Assembly: GCF_001261775.1 (NCBI RefSeq) | Contig: NZ_LN868538.1 | Coordinates: 1,012,312 to 1,076,311, forward strand | Reading direction: 5' to 3' | Source: Anaeromassilibacillus senegalensis | Lineage (GTDB): Bacteria > Bacillota > Clostridia > Oscillospirales > Acutalibacteraceae | DNA length: 64,000 nt | Shown here: positions 18,280-28,800 of the stretch, one piece after another | Layout of the letters: each line of letters opens with the position of its first letter | Position numbering within the stretch: position 1 is the first letter of the stretch | Notes under the pieces: model-generated | The model's database searches: none | Seen by the model: the letters and a program-made list of their open reading frames with translations, nothing else | Told to the model about the DNA's origin: nothing | Translations under genes and position numbers: made by a program

Positions 18280-19572
18280 TTATCTCCGGTCGTTCTCGTC
18301 CACGCGGTCGCCGCACTCCGGGCAGAACTTCATATCCTCATCGGAGGTATAGCCGCATTTGTCGCATCGGAATCCGCCCGCGGGCCGTTTATGCCCACAG
18401 GTCCCGCAGAACTTCCCGTCGTTGGAGGCGCCGCATTCCGGGCAGACCCACTGCGTGCCCAACTGCGGCTTCGGCTTTCCGCAGTCTTTGCAGAACCGGT
18501 TGCCTCGGCTGTTTTGCGTCCCGCAGGAGCAGGTCCAAACCTTTGGCTCCTTCTGCGTGTCCGCCTCCTGCTGGCGCTGCATCTGCTGCTGGTTGGACTG
18601 GGAAAACGCCCCCGCAACACTGCCTCCCTGTGCGCCCATATTCACACCCATAAAACCAGCCATGGCGCCGTTGGGGTTGGAGCCCGCCGCTTCCAACCCA
18701 CGCGCCGCCGCGCCCTGCACGTATCCCTCGCGAACAGACGGGTCGCTGAGCATTGCGCCCTGGTTGCGCATGTGGATCAGGCGGGTGGATTCCTCGTCAT
18801 AGCTGATGCTGGCGATGCCGACGGACTGGATCTGCAAGCCGCGTGTGCGGTTCCAGTCCTCGTCCAGAATGGTGCTCATATACTTGCTGAGTTCCCGCCC
18901 TTTGGAGGTCACGTAGGAGATGCGCACGCCGTCTGCGGACATCTGATTGATCGCCGCTTGCAGCGCTTCCATGAATTCCGACAAATACTGTTCGTTGATA
19001 TCCTCGATATCCACACGCTCGCGGTCGTGCGGAATTGCTTCCTTGTAAAACAAAAGCGGGTTGGTAATTTTTACGGAGTAGGTGCCATGCGCGCGCAGGA
19101 ACAGCTCCGCGTTGTAGGCATTATCAAAATAGTTGACCGGGTTGCGGGTACCGAATTTAATCCCCTTGATCTCCTGCAGGTTGACAAAATACACCTTCTG
19201 CTGTACCGGCGTCACACCGCCGAAGCGAAAACGGTTGAACGCCTCGTCAATGGCCTCGTCAAGCTGTCCGTTCATCAGAGAGGGCATGGAGGCGTTGTTT
19301 ACTACGTAATACCCTTCCTCCGCCGTGTAATCGACGATCTTTCCGCCATCGACCAGCATCATGAACTGGTTGGCATACACATGGATGACGGAGCCGTCAG
19401 AAACGGTGTTCACCGTCCCTTTGGTGTTGCTGCTGCGCCGGTCGTTCTTCCGTACGGTCACGCCGCTGGTAAACACGGTGGTGTCGCCCATATGATCCGG
19501 CTCGATGACCTCCAGCCACTGGTCCGCCAGCGCGCCGCCGATCATATTTGCTGCTGCTTTGATGATTCCCAT
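18280..19572 (-). CDS. ydjI: SPFH/Band 7 protein with C-terminal zinc ribbons (YdjI-like)
   Basis: A 430-residue protein with an SPFH/virion-core-type domain over about 20-270 (LEVIEPDHMGDTTVFTSGVTVRKND... QFMMLVDGGKIVD... GYYVVNNASMPSLMNG), a Gly/Ala/Gln-rich hinge (GAAARGLEAAGSNPNGAM) and three closely spaced zinc ribbons at the C-terminus (CSCG...CKDCG, CPECG...CGTCG, CDKCG...CPECG). B. subtilis YdjI has the same SPFH fold and helps recruit PspA to the membrane. Here it is the first gene of the operon, with AGGAGG 9 nt before the ATG and a good promoter. No pspA gene is present in the window. Confidence 0.9.
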   Translation of the reverse strand: MGIIKAAANMIGGALADQWLEVIEPDHMGDTTVFTSGVTVRKNDRRSSNTKGTVNTVSDGSVIHVYANQFMMLVDGGKIVDYTAEEGYYVVNNASMPSLMNGQLDEAIDEAFNRFRFGGVTPVQQKVYFVNLQEIKGIKFGTRNPVNYFDNAYNAELFLRAHGTYSVKITNPLLFYKEAIPHDRERVDIEDINEQYLSEFMEALQAAINQMSADGVRISYVTSKGRELSKYMSTILDEDWNRTRGLQIQSVGIASISYDEESTRLIHMRNQGAMLSDPSVREGYVQGAAARGLEAAGSNPNGAMAGFMGVNMGAQGGSVAGAFSQSNQQQMQRQQEADTQKEPKVWTCSCGTQNSRGNRFCKDCGKPKPQLGTQWVCPECGASNDGKFCGTCGHKRPAGGFRCDKCGYTSDEDMKFCPECGDRVDENDRR

Positions 19573-19638
19573 TTTATATACCTCCTGATGGAAGGGACGG
19601 TCCGGCCGTCTCTCGCAATAATATTTGTAGACTCTTTC

Positions 19639-19667
19639 AGTGTAACGGAAAAAACCGGAAGATGCAA
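19639..19667 (-). promoter_or_regulatory. Promoter of the ydjI-ydjG-TPM operon
   Basis: TTGCAT (19667-19662), 17 bp, TACACT (19644-19639) on the minus strand, about 60 nt before the AGGAGG-led ATG. Confidence 0.65.
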
Positions 19668-19700
19668 TGGAAGGGACGTGAAGTTTCTTCGCTCGACAAG

Positions 19701-19737
19701 AAATCCGGCAGGTTTCTCAAGAAAACCTGCCGGATTT
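19701..19737. terminator. Terminator hairpin after the (alpha/alpha)6 enzyme gene
   Basis: A near-perfect 14-15-bp stem (AAATCCGGCAGGTTT / AAACCTGCCGGATTT) lies between the constant-tail gene ending at 20010 and the ydjI promoter. The T tract is better on the plus strand, so it may act in both directions. Confidence 0.75.
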
Positions 19738-19794
19738 TTCTTTTTTCTTGCGATGCTTTCCGGTCAACACACGGACAGGAAGCGCCCCACACCC

Positions 19795-19931
19795 CTGAAC
19801 CTGCGGTCAGCACGCGGACGCACAGCGTCCATCACACCTACGGTGCTTTTAGTGGAAGCCACTTTCAAAACAGGGTATTTCCAAGCTCTGTTCGCCAAGA
19901 GGCGATTCTCTCCGCCAACTGAAATGATTTT
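19795..19931 (-). repeat. Outer 3' unit of gene 20010
   Basis: Downstream of the 78-bp unit lies a second, longer copy of the hairpin core (GGACGC-ACA-GCGTCC, then CACC-TAC-GGTG) plus about 70 bp holding AACAGG...CTCTGTT and GATTCTCTCCGCCA. The same outer unit occurs at 25700-25819 and 58532-58650, and in decayed form at 43590-43730. The rest of the 19573-20009 gap is the ydjI promoter and a terminator. Confidence 0.8.
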
Positions 19932-20009
19932 TCAGCCAATCGTCACTACACAGCGCTGTTGCGGACGTACAACGTCATTCGCACCTACGGTGGTTTTCAG
20001 TGGTAGCAA
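19932..20009 (-). repeat. 78-bp post-stop tail duplication, gene 20010
   Basis: The last codons of the gene recur 78 bp (26 codons) downstream in the same frame, ending QQRCVVTIG and TGA at 19934-19932. The unit contains the hairpin core. Confidence 0.85.
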
Positions 20010-23000
20010 TCAGCCAACCGTTACCACACAGTGCTGTCGCGGTGCTTCACCTGCCATCGTGGTATACACGCCGGTGCTCTGTCCCGGTGTGCCGACCGCC
20101 CAGACTCTGTAATAGTAGTCATTGCCGATCTTCGCCACAAACTGGGTCTTAAGCACACTGCCATTGCCCACGGTGAAGTTCGGGGCCGCATTGCTGCCGT
20201 TGACGACCGTCATCTTGAAGCAGTAGGCATTGCCACTCTTCAGGGTGAAGTCCGCTGTGGTATCGGAACGGACAGACTTCTGGCCCATCACGTTCTGTAC
20301 CGCGTTGATTAACGGGTTGGGCACAGCAACTGCCGTTCCCGTACCGGAGGTATTGCCAACCGGCTTCTTGCTGCCGCTGTTGGACGGCTTATGGCTCGGC
20401 TTGTTATCATCGGGTTTCGCAGGCTCTTCCGGCTTGTCTGCCAGCGCCAGTCCCGCGCGGGCCTTCTCCACGGTTGCATACTGTACGGCGATGTCCTTCG
20501 GGGTGGCATTTTCGTCGTTGCAGGTATCCCATGCGAGATTCAATGCCGCACGGAGGATTGCGTAGCTTGCCTCTGTGTAGTCCGCCGGGTCGAGCGCTTC
20601 GGATTCCTCCAGCAGGTCTTTCAGCGCTTCCCTGTCCGGCGTGACGCGCAGGCCAGCCAGTGCGTCAAACAATTTGTCTGTCATTGCATCGACCTGCTTC
20701 TGGGTCGCGTTGCCGTCTGCCAGAAGGGCTTCCGCCTGCGGAAGGACTTCCTCAAAGGCGTCCTTCTCCGGGCCGTCCAGATATTCGTCCAGATCGATCT
20801 CCTGTGCCTGTTTTACAAACAGTGCCAGCGTCTCGGTATCCGCCTTGAATTCCAGGCGCATGATCGCGTCGTGCAGGTTGTTGGCCGCCTTTTCAACCTC
20901 TGCCTTCAGCGTTTCGCCCTCGTCGTTGTAGATCTCTTCCGCATAGGCGAGCGCTTCCGCATAGCCTTCCAGGCTCTTCGGGGTGAAGTTGTTCAGGTCG
21001 AGCATGGCGGCGTAGTCGAGCCAGTATTCCAGCTGTTCCTTGGCGCCTTCCTCGAAGGAAAGGTAATGCATCGCGTCGAGCAGTTCCTTCCAGGCTTCGT
21101 TTACTTCTTCCTGCGTGGCTGTGTCGTCTTCATAGACGGCCTTCGCGTTGCCGCGCGCCGCGATGAAGCGGTTGCTTACGGACTCGACCAAACCGGCAAG
21201 CTGCTTGTCGGTCACTTCATTTGCCTTTTCCAACAGGGTTTCCAGAACACTCTTGTTCACGCTGGTGAAGGTAAAGCGCAGAACCGCCTTGTCGTCCGGC
21301 ATGGTGTAGGTGTAGGTAAAGCCGTCGGCTTCAAACGGGATATCTTCGCCGTTCAGCTTTGCGCTTGCAAACGGGCCGTTTGCCGGGGTGAAGGTGAAGG
21401 TCAGCTTCGTGCCCGGAACCACCTTTGCGCCGTAGATGCCGTTGCCGTCGAGAATGACGTCCGTTTCACCGGCAATCTCCACGTTTGCCTGATTTGGGTT
21501 CCACTGCATGTTCAGCAGCTGCGGCTCCTTCGCGGATTCGTCCGCGACAATCCATTCCACACCGCTTTTCGCCGTGCCCGCGGCGGATTTCCCGCTGTTT
21601 GCAAAAGCAACTGTATAGCCCGTTCCCTCCGGAAGGTTCAAGCTGACCTGTTCGATCATCTCTTCCGCGTCCGTCACAATGGCAACGCTGCCGTCGTCCT
21701 GTATTTCCGCTGTGCAGTTGTAGGTGACAAGAGAGCCGTCCTCCGCCTGTGCGACATACGCTTTGGTCAGGACGGTTTCTTCCATCGCTTTGAAAATCTC
21801 ATGTACATCGTTGTCGCATGCGCCGCCCTGCCCGTAATAGCCACCGACGTTCGTATCCGGCGGAGCCTTCCACCAGTCGCTGATCATATCGACGTACGAT
21901 TCCCCAAGAATTACATCCTTGCGGGTTCCCTGTCCATAGGGAGACGTATCGTTCTCCACTTGCACAAACAGGCTTCCTTTTACATATGGATCGGCAATAA
22001 ACGCCCAGTTCAAATTGCCGTCCAGCCCCATCAGCTGCACACAGGAGCCCATCGCGTTCATGCCTTTATTGAGGTAATACGGGTCACCGGTGAGCTGATA
22101 CATATTAAACAGGCCATAAATATTCCATGCGGTCCAGCCGTGCGGGGAATTCATCATGTTGTCCGGGTTGGAATGCAGCAGCACGTCGTACTGCGCTTCC
22201 CAGAAGCGCAGGGAACCGCCGTTCATGCGGGAATCCGGAATGATCTCCTGCTCCAGCGCCTGATGCTTATTTAGGTACTCCAACGCGCTTTCCTGATATT
22301 TGGCGCGCTCCGCGGAACCCTCCGGATGGAGCAACGCAAACTGGGAAAGCTGCGTGGCCGAGCAGGAGAACGCGCCGTCCTCAAATGTCAGCTGGCCTTC
22401 CGTGTGCAGGTCCCCGTGCAAATTGACCAGGTTATCCATCGCCTTGCGCACGGATTCATACTGCCGGTCATAGCAGGCCTGCCAATCAAAATCCGTATTC
22501 CCTGTGTTCATGATCATTTTTTCCGCCTCCATCAGTTCCATGATGGACTTGGCAGGATAAATAACGGAGGTATAGTCGCCGGACGGCCCCTGATAGGCGC
22601 CTGTATTCTGATTCTGACGGCTGATGAGGTAATCAGCAATGCCGATAGCCTTTTTCAGATCCTCCGCGTCGCCGCCCGCCTGATATTTATCCACCAGGAT
22701 GCCGACGGTCGTGCTGTGGTTCTGAATCCGGGACGGGTTGTTTTTCGGCACGCCCAGCTCATTGTAGCCGATGATGCGGTAAATCTCATCAAATTTTTCC
22801 TCGATTTGGGCGTCCTGCTCTTCGTCCGGGAAATATTTTTTGCCCAGATAGGCGCTGTACAGGCCATACCAGGATTCGCAGCAATCCGCCGCCTTTGCCG
22901 GATGGGTAATCGCCGCTTCCTTTGCCTGTTCCATATACCACGACCACGGCTTGCGCAGGGTAACCATGGCTTCCGCCCTGTAGCCGCCGGAAACGGCTTG

Positions 23001-25250
23001 CAGCTTGTACACACCCTCCCCATTCTGCGGGGCAAAGGTCCCGACATAGCGTCCGTCTTCCGCTTTTTCCAGGGCGACGGCGGGCAGTGGTTCGCCATTC
23101 GGCGCGGTAACAGCGATTTCTTCCACCGGTTCGCCCGCAAACACAGAAATCCGGGCGCTTTCGCCGTCCGCCAGCGTATAGCGGTCGATGTCAATCGACG
23201 GGGCGCTCAACATACGGGAAACATCCTCTTTGACAGATTGCACATCGCTGCTCAGTTTCATGCGGATGTTCCAGGTGCGCGCTGCGTTCGCCGCCAGGGT
23301 GGCGTTGTCGCGCGGGTGGCGCTCCGGCAATGTCTCATCCGCCTGCATCAGATCAAAAACGACGCCGTTGATGCGGTGCGCCCCGCTCTCATAGCTCAGA
23401 CGATAGGAGGAAACCGGCGCGTCCGCCGTAATGGCCACGACATGGTTCTCCGGGCTTTCAAAATAGCCCCACAGATGCGTATTTTCACACCGCAGGAGCG
23501 TCGGGAAAAACAGATTCTTGTAACTGTCGTAGGTATCCTTCATATAGGTATCGATTCCCAGATTGATGCTGGCTCGCTCCGGTGTGAGCGCCTGGTCCGT
23601 CGTATTGCGCAGCGTGGCCTGAATTTGGAGCATATCCTCTCCTACGATGCTGTAAGAGATCCCGAATTCCACGCCGTCTCGTTTCCCGGTGTATAAATGT
23701 TCATTGTCTGCCGCTTTCCGCAGACGGACGTCGCTGCCGTTCCACTGCCAGGTCGGCCCCTGCAAATTATTGCCCCGGAAAGGGACGTCCACCCATTCGC
23801 TGCCAGCGTTTTTGAATTGCAGGCTGTTGACAAAACCACGGGCATGGTTAAGCTGGATAGCCTCCGTCTCTCCGCCCAGCGCCTCGCCGCTGTAATCCGG
23901 CGGGACCACCTCCGGCGGGTTTTTATCGTACAGCGAAATCGCATGTACGCTCACGCTGCCGTACGTTTTGTCCGTAACGTCCGTGACCTCCACGCGGAAA
24001 TGCAGAACATCTTCTTCATTTTCCGAATAAAACTGCACCGTCAGTACATTGCCGGTGGTGGCGGTTGCCGTGCGTGTGACCGTCTTGACCGGCTCTGGCT
24101 CATCGTTGACGCGGATTTCCGTCTTCACTGTCGCCGCATAGGCGCCGGTGTAAAGCTTTAACGTGCGCAGAGATTTGCTGCTTTTAACATCAAACGTCAA
24201 GCCGCCGCCCACGCGCTGCATGATGATGCCGCGCTTTTCCGTCTGATAGGAGCCTGTATTATTTTCCCGGTTGGTCCCGTCTGTAAACTGGAACGCGGCA
24301 AACCGGTCCGCGGTCAGCCCATTGGCCGTCCCCAGCGCGGAAACATTGGTTATAAAGCTGTCCACGTAGGTATCCCGCAGATCTTTGTACTCATAGCCAT
24401 TCAGATTTACGGAATCAAAGTAGGCCCAGTCGAGATTCCCTTCGCCCGTCAGGTTGACCGGAAGCGTTTCGCCCTGCGGCAGGTCCTCAGACACAACCGT
24501 CACCGGTTCCGCCGGCAGGGACGCGTCCTGAACCGTCACTGCGTGAACGCTCATACTGCCGTAGGTACTGTCGGTTACGTTAGTGACTTCCATCCGGATA
24601 TGCAGCACGTCCGCGTCGCTTTCCGTCTGGTATTGCACTGTGATGATGTTGCCCTGCGATGCGCCGACCACGCGCTCAAAGGCTTTAACCGGCTCCACCC
24701 CGTCATTTAAACGGATTTCTGTCTTCACCGTCGCCGCATACGCGCCGGTATAGAGCCTTAAAACGCGCGGCTGTGTACTGCCCTTGACGTCGAACGTCAT
24801 TCCGTTGCCCGCGTGTTCCAAAATGAGGCCGCGCTTTTCCCTTTGGTAAACGTCCCCGTTGCTCTGCCTCCTGGTTCCGTCCGTATAGCTGAATTCCGCA
24901 AACTTATCCCCCGTCAGACTTCCCGTTTGTCCCAAGGGCACCACATTGGAAATCATCTTGTTCTCCACGTTTTTCCGTTCCAGTTCCGCCAGATTGGCCG
25001 AATAAAAGTAGATCCAGTCCAGGTCGCCTTCTGCGGTCAGATCCACCGGGTGCGCGCCAATTTGGCTGACGGTCAAATTCTCCTCCGCCGCGCTCAAAAC
25101 AGGGCTTTGTTCTTCCGTTTCCTGTGCATAACCGGCCGATGTGCGTTCTTTTCCTGTTCCTTCGTTTGCCGCCAGAGCGGTCGTCAGCCAGGACGGCCCC
25201 TGTACCGCGATGCAAACCGCCAGAAGCAGCGCTGTCCATTTCTTTTTCAA
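20010..25250 (-). CDS. Secreted (alpha/alpha)6-type putative glycosidase or lyase with constant C-terminal tail
   Basis: A 1746-residue secreted protein of unassigned activity. After the signal peptide (to about 27) there are two homologous beta domains (about 65-235 and 245-430), both with GxLDWxYF, ISNV, FTDGT/YTDGT and LRxLKLYTGAYAATVKTEIR-type motifs; these resemble the DWVHWG-type beta-sandwich found on many polysaccharide-degrading proteins. A large beta-sandwich (440-690), an Ig-like domain and a helical toroid (about 775-1160, ADCCESWYGLYSAYLGKK..., MNSPHGWTAWNIYGLFNMYQLTGD) follow. The helical part looks like an (alpha/alpha)6 glycosidase or lyase, but I cannot name the family. The constant tail occupies 1243-1746. 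The start is TTG, 7 nt after AGGAGGA. It is a single-gene unit with its own promoter and terminator. Confidence 0.85.
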   Translation of the reverse strand: MKKKWTALLLAVCIAVQGPSWLTTALAANEGTGKERTSAGYAQETEEQSPVLSAAEENLTVSQIGAHPVDLTAEGDLDWIYFYSANLAELERKNVENKMISNVVPLGQTGSLTGDKFAEFSYTDGTRRQSNGDVYQREKRGLILEHAGNGMTFDVKGSTQPRVLRLYTGAYAATVKTEIRLNDGVEPVKAFERVVGASQGNIITVQYQTESDADVLHIRMEVTNVTDSTYGSMSVHAVTVQDASLPAEPVTVVSEDLPQGETLPVNLTGEGNLDWAYFDSVNLNGYEYKDLRDTYVDSFITNVSALGTANGLTADRFAAFQFTDGTNRENNTGSYQTEKRGIIMQRVGGGLTFDVKSSKSLRTLKLYTGAYAATVKTEIRVNDEPEPVKTVTRTATATTGNVLTVQFYSENEEDVLHFRVEVTDVTDKTYGSVSVHAISLYDKNPPEVVPPDYSGEALGGETEAIQLNHARGFVNSLQFKNAGSEWVDVPFRGNNLQGPTWQWNGSDVRLRKAADNEHLYTGKRDGVEFGISYSIVGEDMLQIQATLRNTTDQALTPERASINLGIDTYMKDTYDSYKNLFFPTLLRCENTHLWGYFESPENHVVAITADAPVSSYRLSYESGAHRINGVVFDLMQADETLPERHPRDNATLAANAARTWNIRMKLSSDVQSVKEDVSRMLSAPSIDIDRYTLADGESARISVFAGEPVEEIAVTAPNGEPLPAVALEKAEDGRYVGTFAPQNGEGVYKLQAVSGGYRAEAMVTLRKPWSWYMEQAKEAAITHPAKAADCCESWYGLYSAYLGKKYFPDEEQDAQIEEKFDEIYRIIGYNELGVPKNNPSRIQNHSTTVGILVDKYQAGGDAEDLKKAIGIADYLISRQNQNTGAYQGPSGDYTSVIYPAKSIMELMEAEKMIMNTGNTDFDWQACYDRQYESVRKAMDNLVNLHGDLHTEGQLTFEDGAFSCSATQLSQFALLHPEGSAERAKYQESALEYLNKHQALEQEIIPDSRMNGGSLRFWEAQYDVLLHSNPDNMMNSPHGWTAWNIYGLFNMYQLTGDPYYLNKGMNAMGSCVQLMGLDGNLNWAFIADPYVKGSLFVQVENDTSPYGQGTRKDVILGESYVDMISDWWKAPPDTNVGGYYGQGGACDNDVHEIFKAMEETVLTKAYVAQAEDGSLVTYNCTAEIQDDGSVAIVTDAEEMIEQVSLNLPEGTGYTVAFANSGKSAAGTAKSGVEWIVADESAKEPQLLNMQWNPNQANVEIAGETDVILDGNGIYGAKVVPGTKLTFTFTPANGPFASAKLNGEDIPFEADGFTYTYTMPDDKAVLRFTFTSVNKSVLETLLEKANEVTDKQLAGLVESVSNRFIAARGNAKAVYEDDTATQEEVNEAWKELLDAMHYLSFEEGAKEQLEYWLDYAAMLDLNNFTPKSLEGYAEALAYAEEIYNDEGETLKAEVEKAANNLHDAIMRLEFKADTETLALFVKQAQEIDLDEYLDGPEKDAFEEVLPQAEALLADGNATQKQVDAMTDKLFDALAGLRVTPDREALKDLLEESEALDPADYTEASYAILRAALNLAWDTCNDENATPKDIAVQYATVEKARAGLALADKPEEPAKPDDNKPSHKPSNSGSKKPVGNTSGTGTAVAVPNPLINAVQNVMGQKSVRSDTTADFTLKSGNAYCFKMTVVNGSNAAPNFTVGNGSVLKTQFVAKIGNDYYYRVWAVGTPGQSTGVYTTMAGEAPRQHCVVTVG

Positions 25251-25352
25251 TGCAAGCTCCTCCTATTTTCCTTTTTCCCTTTTCTTCTTCGAGCTTATAA
25301 AACAGCAGATGATGTCTTCTTACTGATTTTACAAACCACTTATGTTATATTA
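25251..25352 (-). promoter_or_regulatory. 5' untranslated leader of gene 20010
   Basis: About 95 nt of leader with AGGAGGA seven bases before the TTG start at 25250. Nothing else is seen in it. Confidence 0.6.
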
Positions 25353-25381
25353 ATCATATATGATTTTATAAGTAAAATCAA
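25352..25381 (-). promoter_or_regulatory. Promoter and -10 palindrome of gene 20010
   Basis: TTGATT (25381-25376), 17 bp, TATGAT (25358-25353). A perfect 14-bp palindrome, AATCATATATGATT, covers 25352-25365 and overlaps the -10, the position expected of a repressor operator. Confidence 0.75.
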
Positions 25382-25530
25382 TGTAATAGTTATACGATAA
25401 AATGTGTTTTGGATTGTGGAGAATGACTTTAAAATTGGAAAAACATTTTATTTTTTTGTCTTCTTTCTTTAAAAACAGAAACAAGAAGTTAGTATTTCTT
25501 GAATTTATGCAAACAGAATCTGTCCACAAA

Positions 25531-25571
25531 AAAGCGTGTCCCGCAGCCATATCGGCCACAGAGCACGCTTT
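25531..25571 (-). terminator. Terminator of the permuted GH3 gene 25898
   Basis: An 8-bp stem AAAGCGTG / CACGCTTT read leftward ends in TTTTTTGTGG. It lies about 330 bp after the stop, beyond the 3' repeat units. The stretch 25382-25530 is AT-rich with no gene seen. Confidence 0.7.
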
Positions 25572-25699
25572 CCTGTATGCAGTTTCCGTTAAACCAGCGG
25601 CCAGTGTCTTCTGCGACTCGTCCAGTCAGCGATCGTGTGTTTTTAGCCAGCCGCGACGATCCGATACTGCCGCTTTATTCGGGACTCCCGGTTAGCAGG

Positions 25700-25819
25700 T
25701 GGACACAAAGTGTCTTTCGCGCCTACGGTGGTTTTCAGTGGAGATCCCTCTTAAAACAGAGCACTTTCAAATTCTGTTTAACCAAAGAAGAGATTCTCTC
25801 CGCCAGCTGAAATGATTTT
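25700..25819 (-). repeat. Outer 3' unit of gene 25898
   Basis: Contains hairpin core GACAC-AAA-GTGTC and CGCCTACGGTGG, then AACAGAG...TTCTGTTT and GATTCTCTCCGCCAGCTGAAAT. It is almost identical to 58532-58650. Between 25572 and 25699 I see nothing recognisable. Confidence 0.85.
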
Positions 25820-25897
25820 TCAGCCAATTGTAACCACACAATGCTGTTGCGGACGTGCAACGTCATTCGCACCTGCGGTGGTTTTCAGTGGCAGCAA
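25820..25897 (-). repeat. 78-bp post-stop tail duplication, gene 25898
   Basis: In-frame second tail ending QQHCVVTIG, TGA at 25822-25820. Identical over the whole unit to the copy after gene 58729. Confidence 0.88.
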
Positions 25898-28800
25898 TCA
25901 GCCAATTGTAACCACACAGTGCTGCTGCGGTGCTTCACCCGCCATCGTGGTATACACGCCGGTGCTCTGGCCCGGTGCGCCGGTCGCCCAGACTCTGTAA
26001 TAGTAGTCATTGCCGATCTTCGCCACAAACTGGGTCTTCAGCACGCTGCCATTGCCCACGGTGAAGTTCGGGGCCGCGTTGCTGCCATTGACAACCGTCA
26101 TTTTGAAGCAATACGCATTGCCTCTCTTCAGAGTGAAGTTCGCTGTGGTATCGGAACGGACGGACTTCTGTCCCATCACGTTCTGTATCGCGTTGATTAA
26201 CGGGTTGGGCACGGCAACTGCCGTTCCTGTACCGGAGGTATTGCCAACCGGCTTCTTACCGCCGCTGTTGGACGGCTTATGGCTCGGCTTGTTGTCGGGT
26301 TTCTCCGGCTCCTCCGGCTTGTCTGCCAGCGCCAGTCCCGTGCGGGCCTTCTCCACGGTCGCATACTGCACGGCGATGTCCTTCGGGGTGGCATTCTCGT
26401 CGTTGCAGGTATCCCATGCGAGATTCAATGCCGCGCGGAGGATTGCGTAACTTGTCTCTGTGTAGTCCGCCGGGTCGAGTGCTTCGGATTCCTCCAGCAG
26501 GTCTTTCAGCGCTTCTCTGTCCGGCGTGACACGCAGGCCAGCCAATGCGTCAAACAATTTATCTGTCATTGCATCGACCTGTTTCTGGGTCGCGTTGCCG
26601 TCTGCCAGAAGGGCTTCCGCCTGCGGAAGGACTTCCTCAAAGGCGTCCTTCTCCGGGCCGTCCAGATATTCGTCCAGATCGATCTCCTGTGCCTGTTTTA
26701 CAAACAGTGCCAGCGTCTCGGTATCCGCCTTGAATTCCAGACGCATAATCGCGTCATGCAGGTTGTTGGCCGCCTTCTCAACTTCCGCCTTCAGCGTTTC
26801 GCCCTCGTCGTTGTAGATTTCTTCCGCATAGGCGAGTGCCTCCGCATAGCCTTCCAGGCTCTTCGGGGTGAAGTTGTTCAGGTCGAGCATGGCGGCGTAG
26901 TCGAGCCAGTATTCCAGCTGTTCCTTGGTGCCTGCCTCGAAGGAGAGGTAATGCATCGCGTCGAGCAGTTCCTTCCAGGCTTCGTTTACTTCTTCCTGCG
27001 TGGCCGTGTCGTCTTCATAGACGGCCTTCGCGCTGTTGCGCGCCGCGATGAAGCGTTTGCTTACGGACTCGACCAAACCGGCAAGCTGCTTGTCGGTCAC
27101 TTCATTTGCCTTTTCCAACAGGGTTTCCAGAACACTCTTGTTCACGCTGGTGAAGGTAAAGCGCAGAACCGTTTTGTCGTCCGGCATGGTATAGGTGTAG
27201 GTAAAGCCGTCGGCTTCAAACGGGATGTTCTCGCCGTTCAGCTTTGCGCTTGCAAACGGGCCATTCGCCGGGGTAAAGGTGAAGGTCAGTTTCGTTCCCG
27301 GAACCACCTTTGCGCCGTAGATGCCGTTGCCGTCGAGAATGACGTCCGTCTCACCGGCAATTTCCACGTTTGCCTGATTCGGGTTCCACTGTACGTTCAG
27401 CAGCTGCGGATTCTTCGGCACATCCGGCTTCTGGTTTCTGGCAAAGTCCGCCGTCAGGATAACATTGTTGGCGGGCATGGTGAAGTTCAGTTCAGAGGAA
27501 ACGCGCTCTTCGGCGGTAAGCGTCAGGCCAACGGTGCTCCAACCGGTAAAATGATAGCCTTCGGGCGCTTCATTCGCGATAGCCGTTACCTTGTCGCCTT
27601 CTTTAAGCCCGGTGCTTGCGCCAGATACAGACGCATTTCGAGTCAGAACCACATAGGTTTCTTCTTCATCCACAGGCGGCACATAACTGCTGTCATATAC
27701 CTCAAACTCGTAGATGCTGGCGCCCCAAACATCCCAGAGTTCCGTGGCCTGCATTTTGATGTACCGGCCGGAGACATTGGACAGGTCAAATCCCTGTGCA
27801 TCATTGTCGCCGCCGCTGGCATCGGTTGTTGTGTAACTGGCGACCTTATTAAATGTATCGCCGTCTTCGGATACCTGAATTTCATAGGCTTTGGGTGCGT
27901 GCTCCCAGGAAACGCGGAGATAACCCAGATCCTGCACGTCACCCAGGTCTACCTGGAACCACGGCTGAGAGGACTGATTGACGGAGCCGGTTGCCCAGCG
28001 GGTCGTCATCAAACCATCCACGGCGCCTGCGGCATTGTGGTCGTCGCTCTCGGTGTGGGAAGCCGTGGCAGTTTTGCCCACGGCCAGATGGTCGATCGGG
28101 GCAACCTTGCGCAGGCTATCGGTTTTCAGGGCCAGGTTCAGGAGACGGACCGCGGCCGCTTCCAAGGTTGCGCGGTCCAAAACACCGCTGTTGACCGCGT
28201 TGACCAGCGCATTGGAATCGCCGCTGGGCATCTTAACGTCGCCGCTGGCCAGGGCTTCGCGGACGATGTTGGAGTCATTGCCCCAGTCGGTCATAAACAC
28301 GCCGTCGTATCCCCACTCGCCGCGGGCGATGCCGTTCATCATGGGTTCCAGCTCCGCCGCCTTGGTGCCGTTGACGAAGTTGTAGGAAGTCATGATGGAC
28401 CAGGGATCCGCTTCTTTGATGACAATTTCAAACGCTTTCAAATAGATCTCGCGCATGGCGCGGGAGGAAACGATGCTGTTGGAGGCCAAGCGGCTGTATT
28501 CGGTTGAGTTTACAGCAAAATGCTTTACCGCCGTCGCGACGCCCACGGACTGAATGCCGCGGGTCACAGCGGCGCCCAGCTTGCCCGTAAGATAGGGATC
28601 CTCGGCATAGTACTCAAAGTTACGGCCGCCCAGAGGATTGCGCTGAAGGTTGATGCTGGGGCCCAGGATACAGTTGATATCGTAGGTCTTGATGTCCTTG
28701 CCGAACGCCAGGCCATAGTCTTCGCACAGCTCTTCGTTCCAGGAGCTGGCCATGACGTTGGTGGCGGGCCAGGCGATGGGATCGGTGGTACCGCTCAGGC

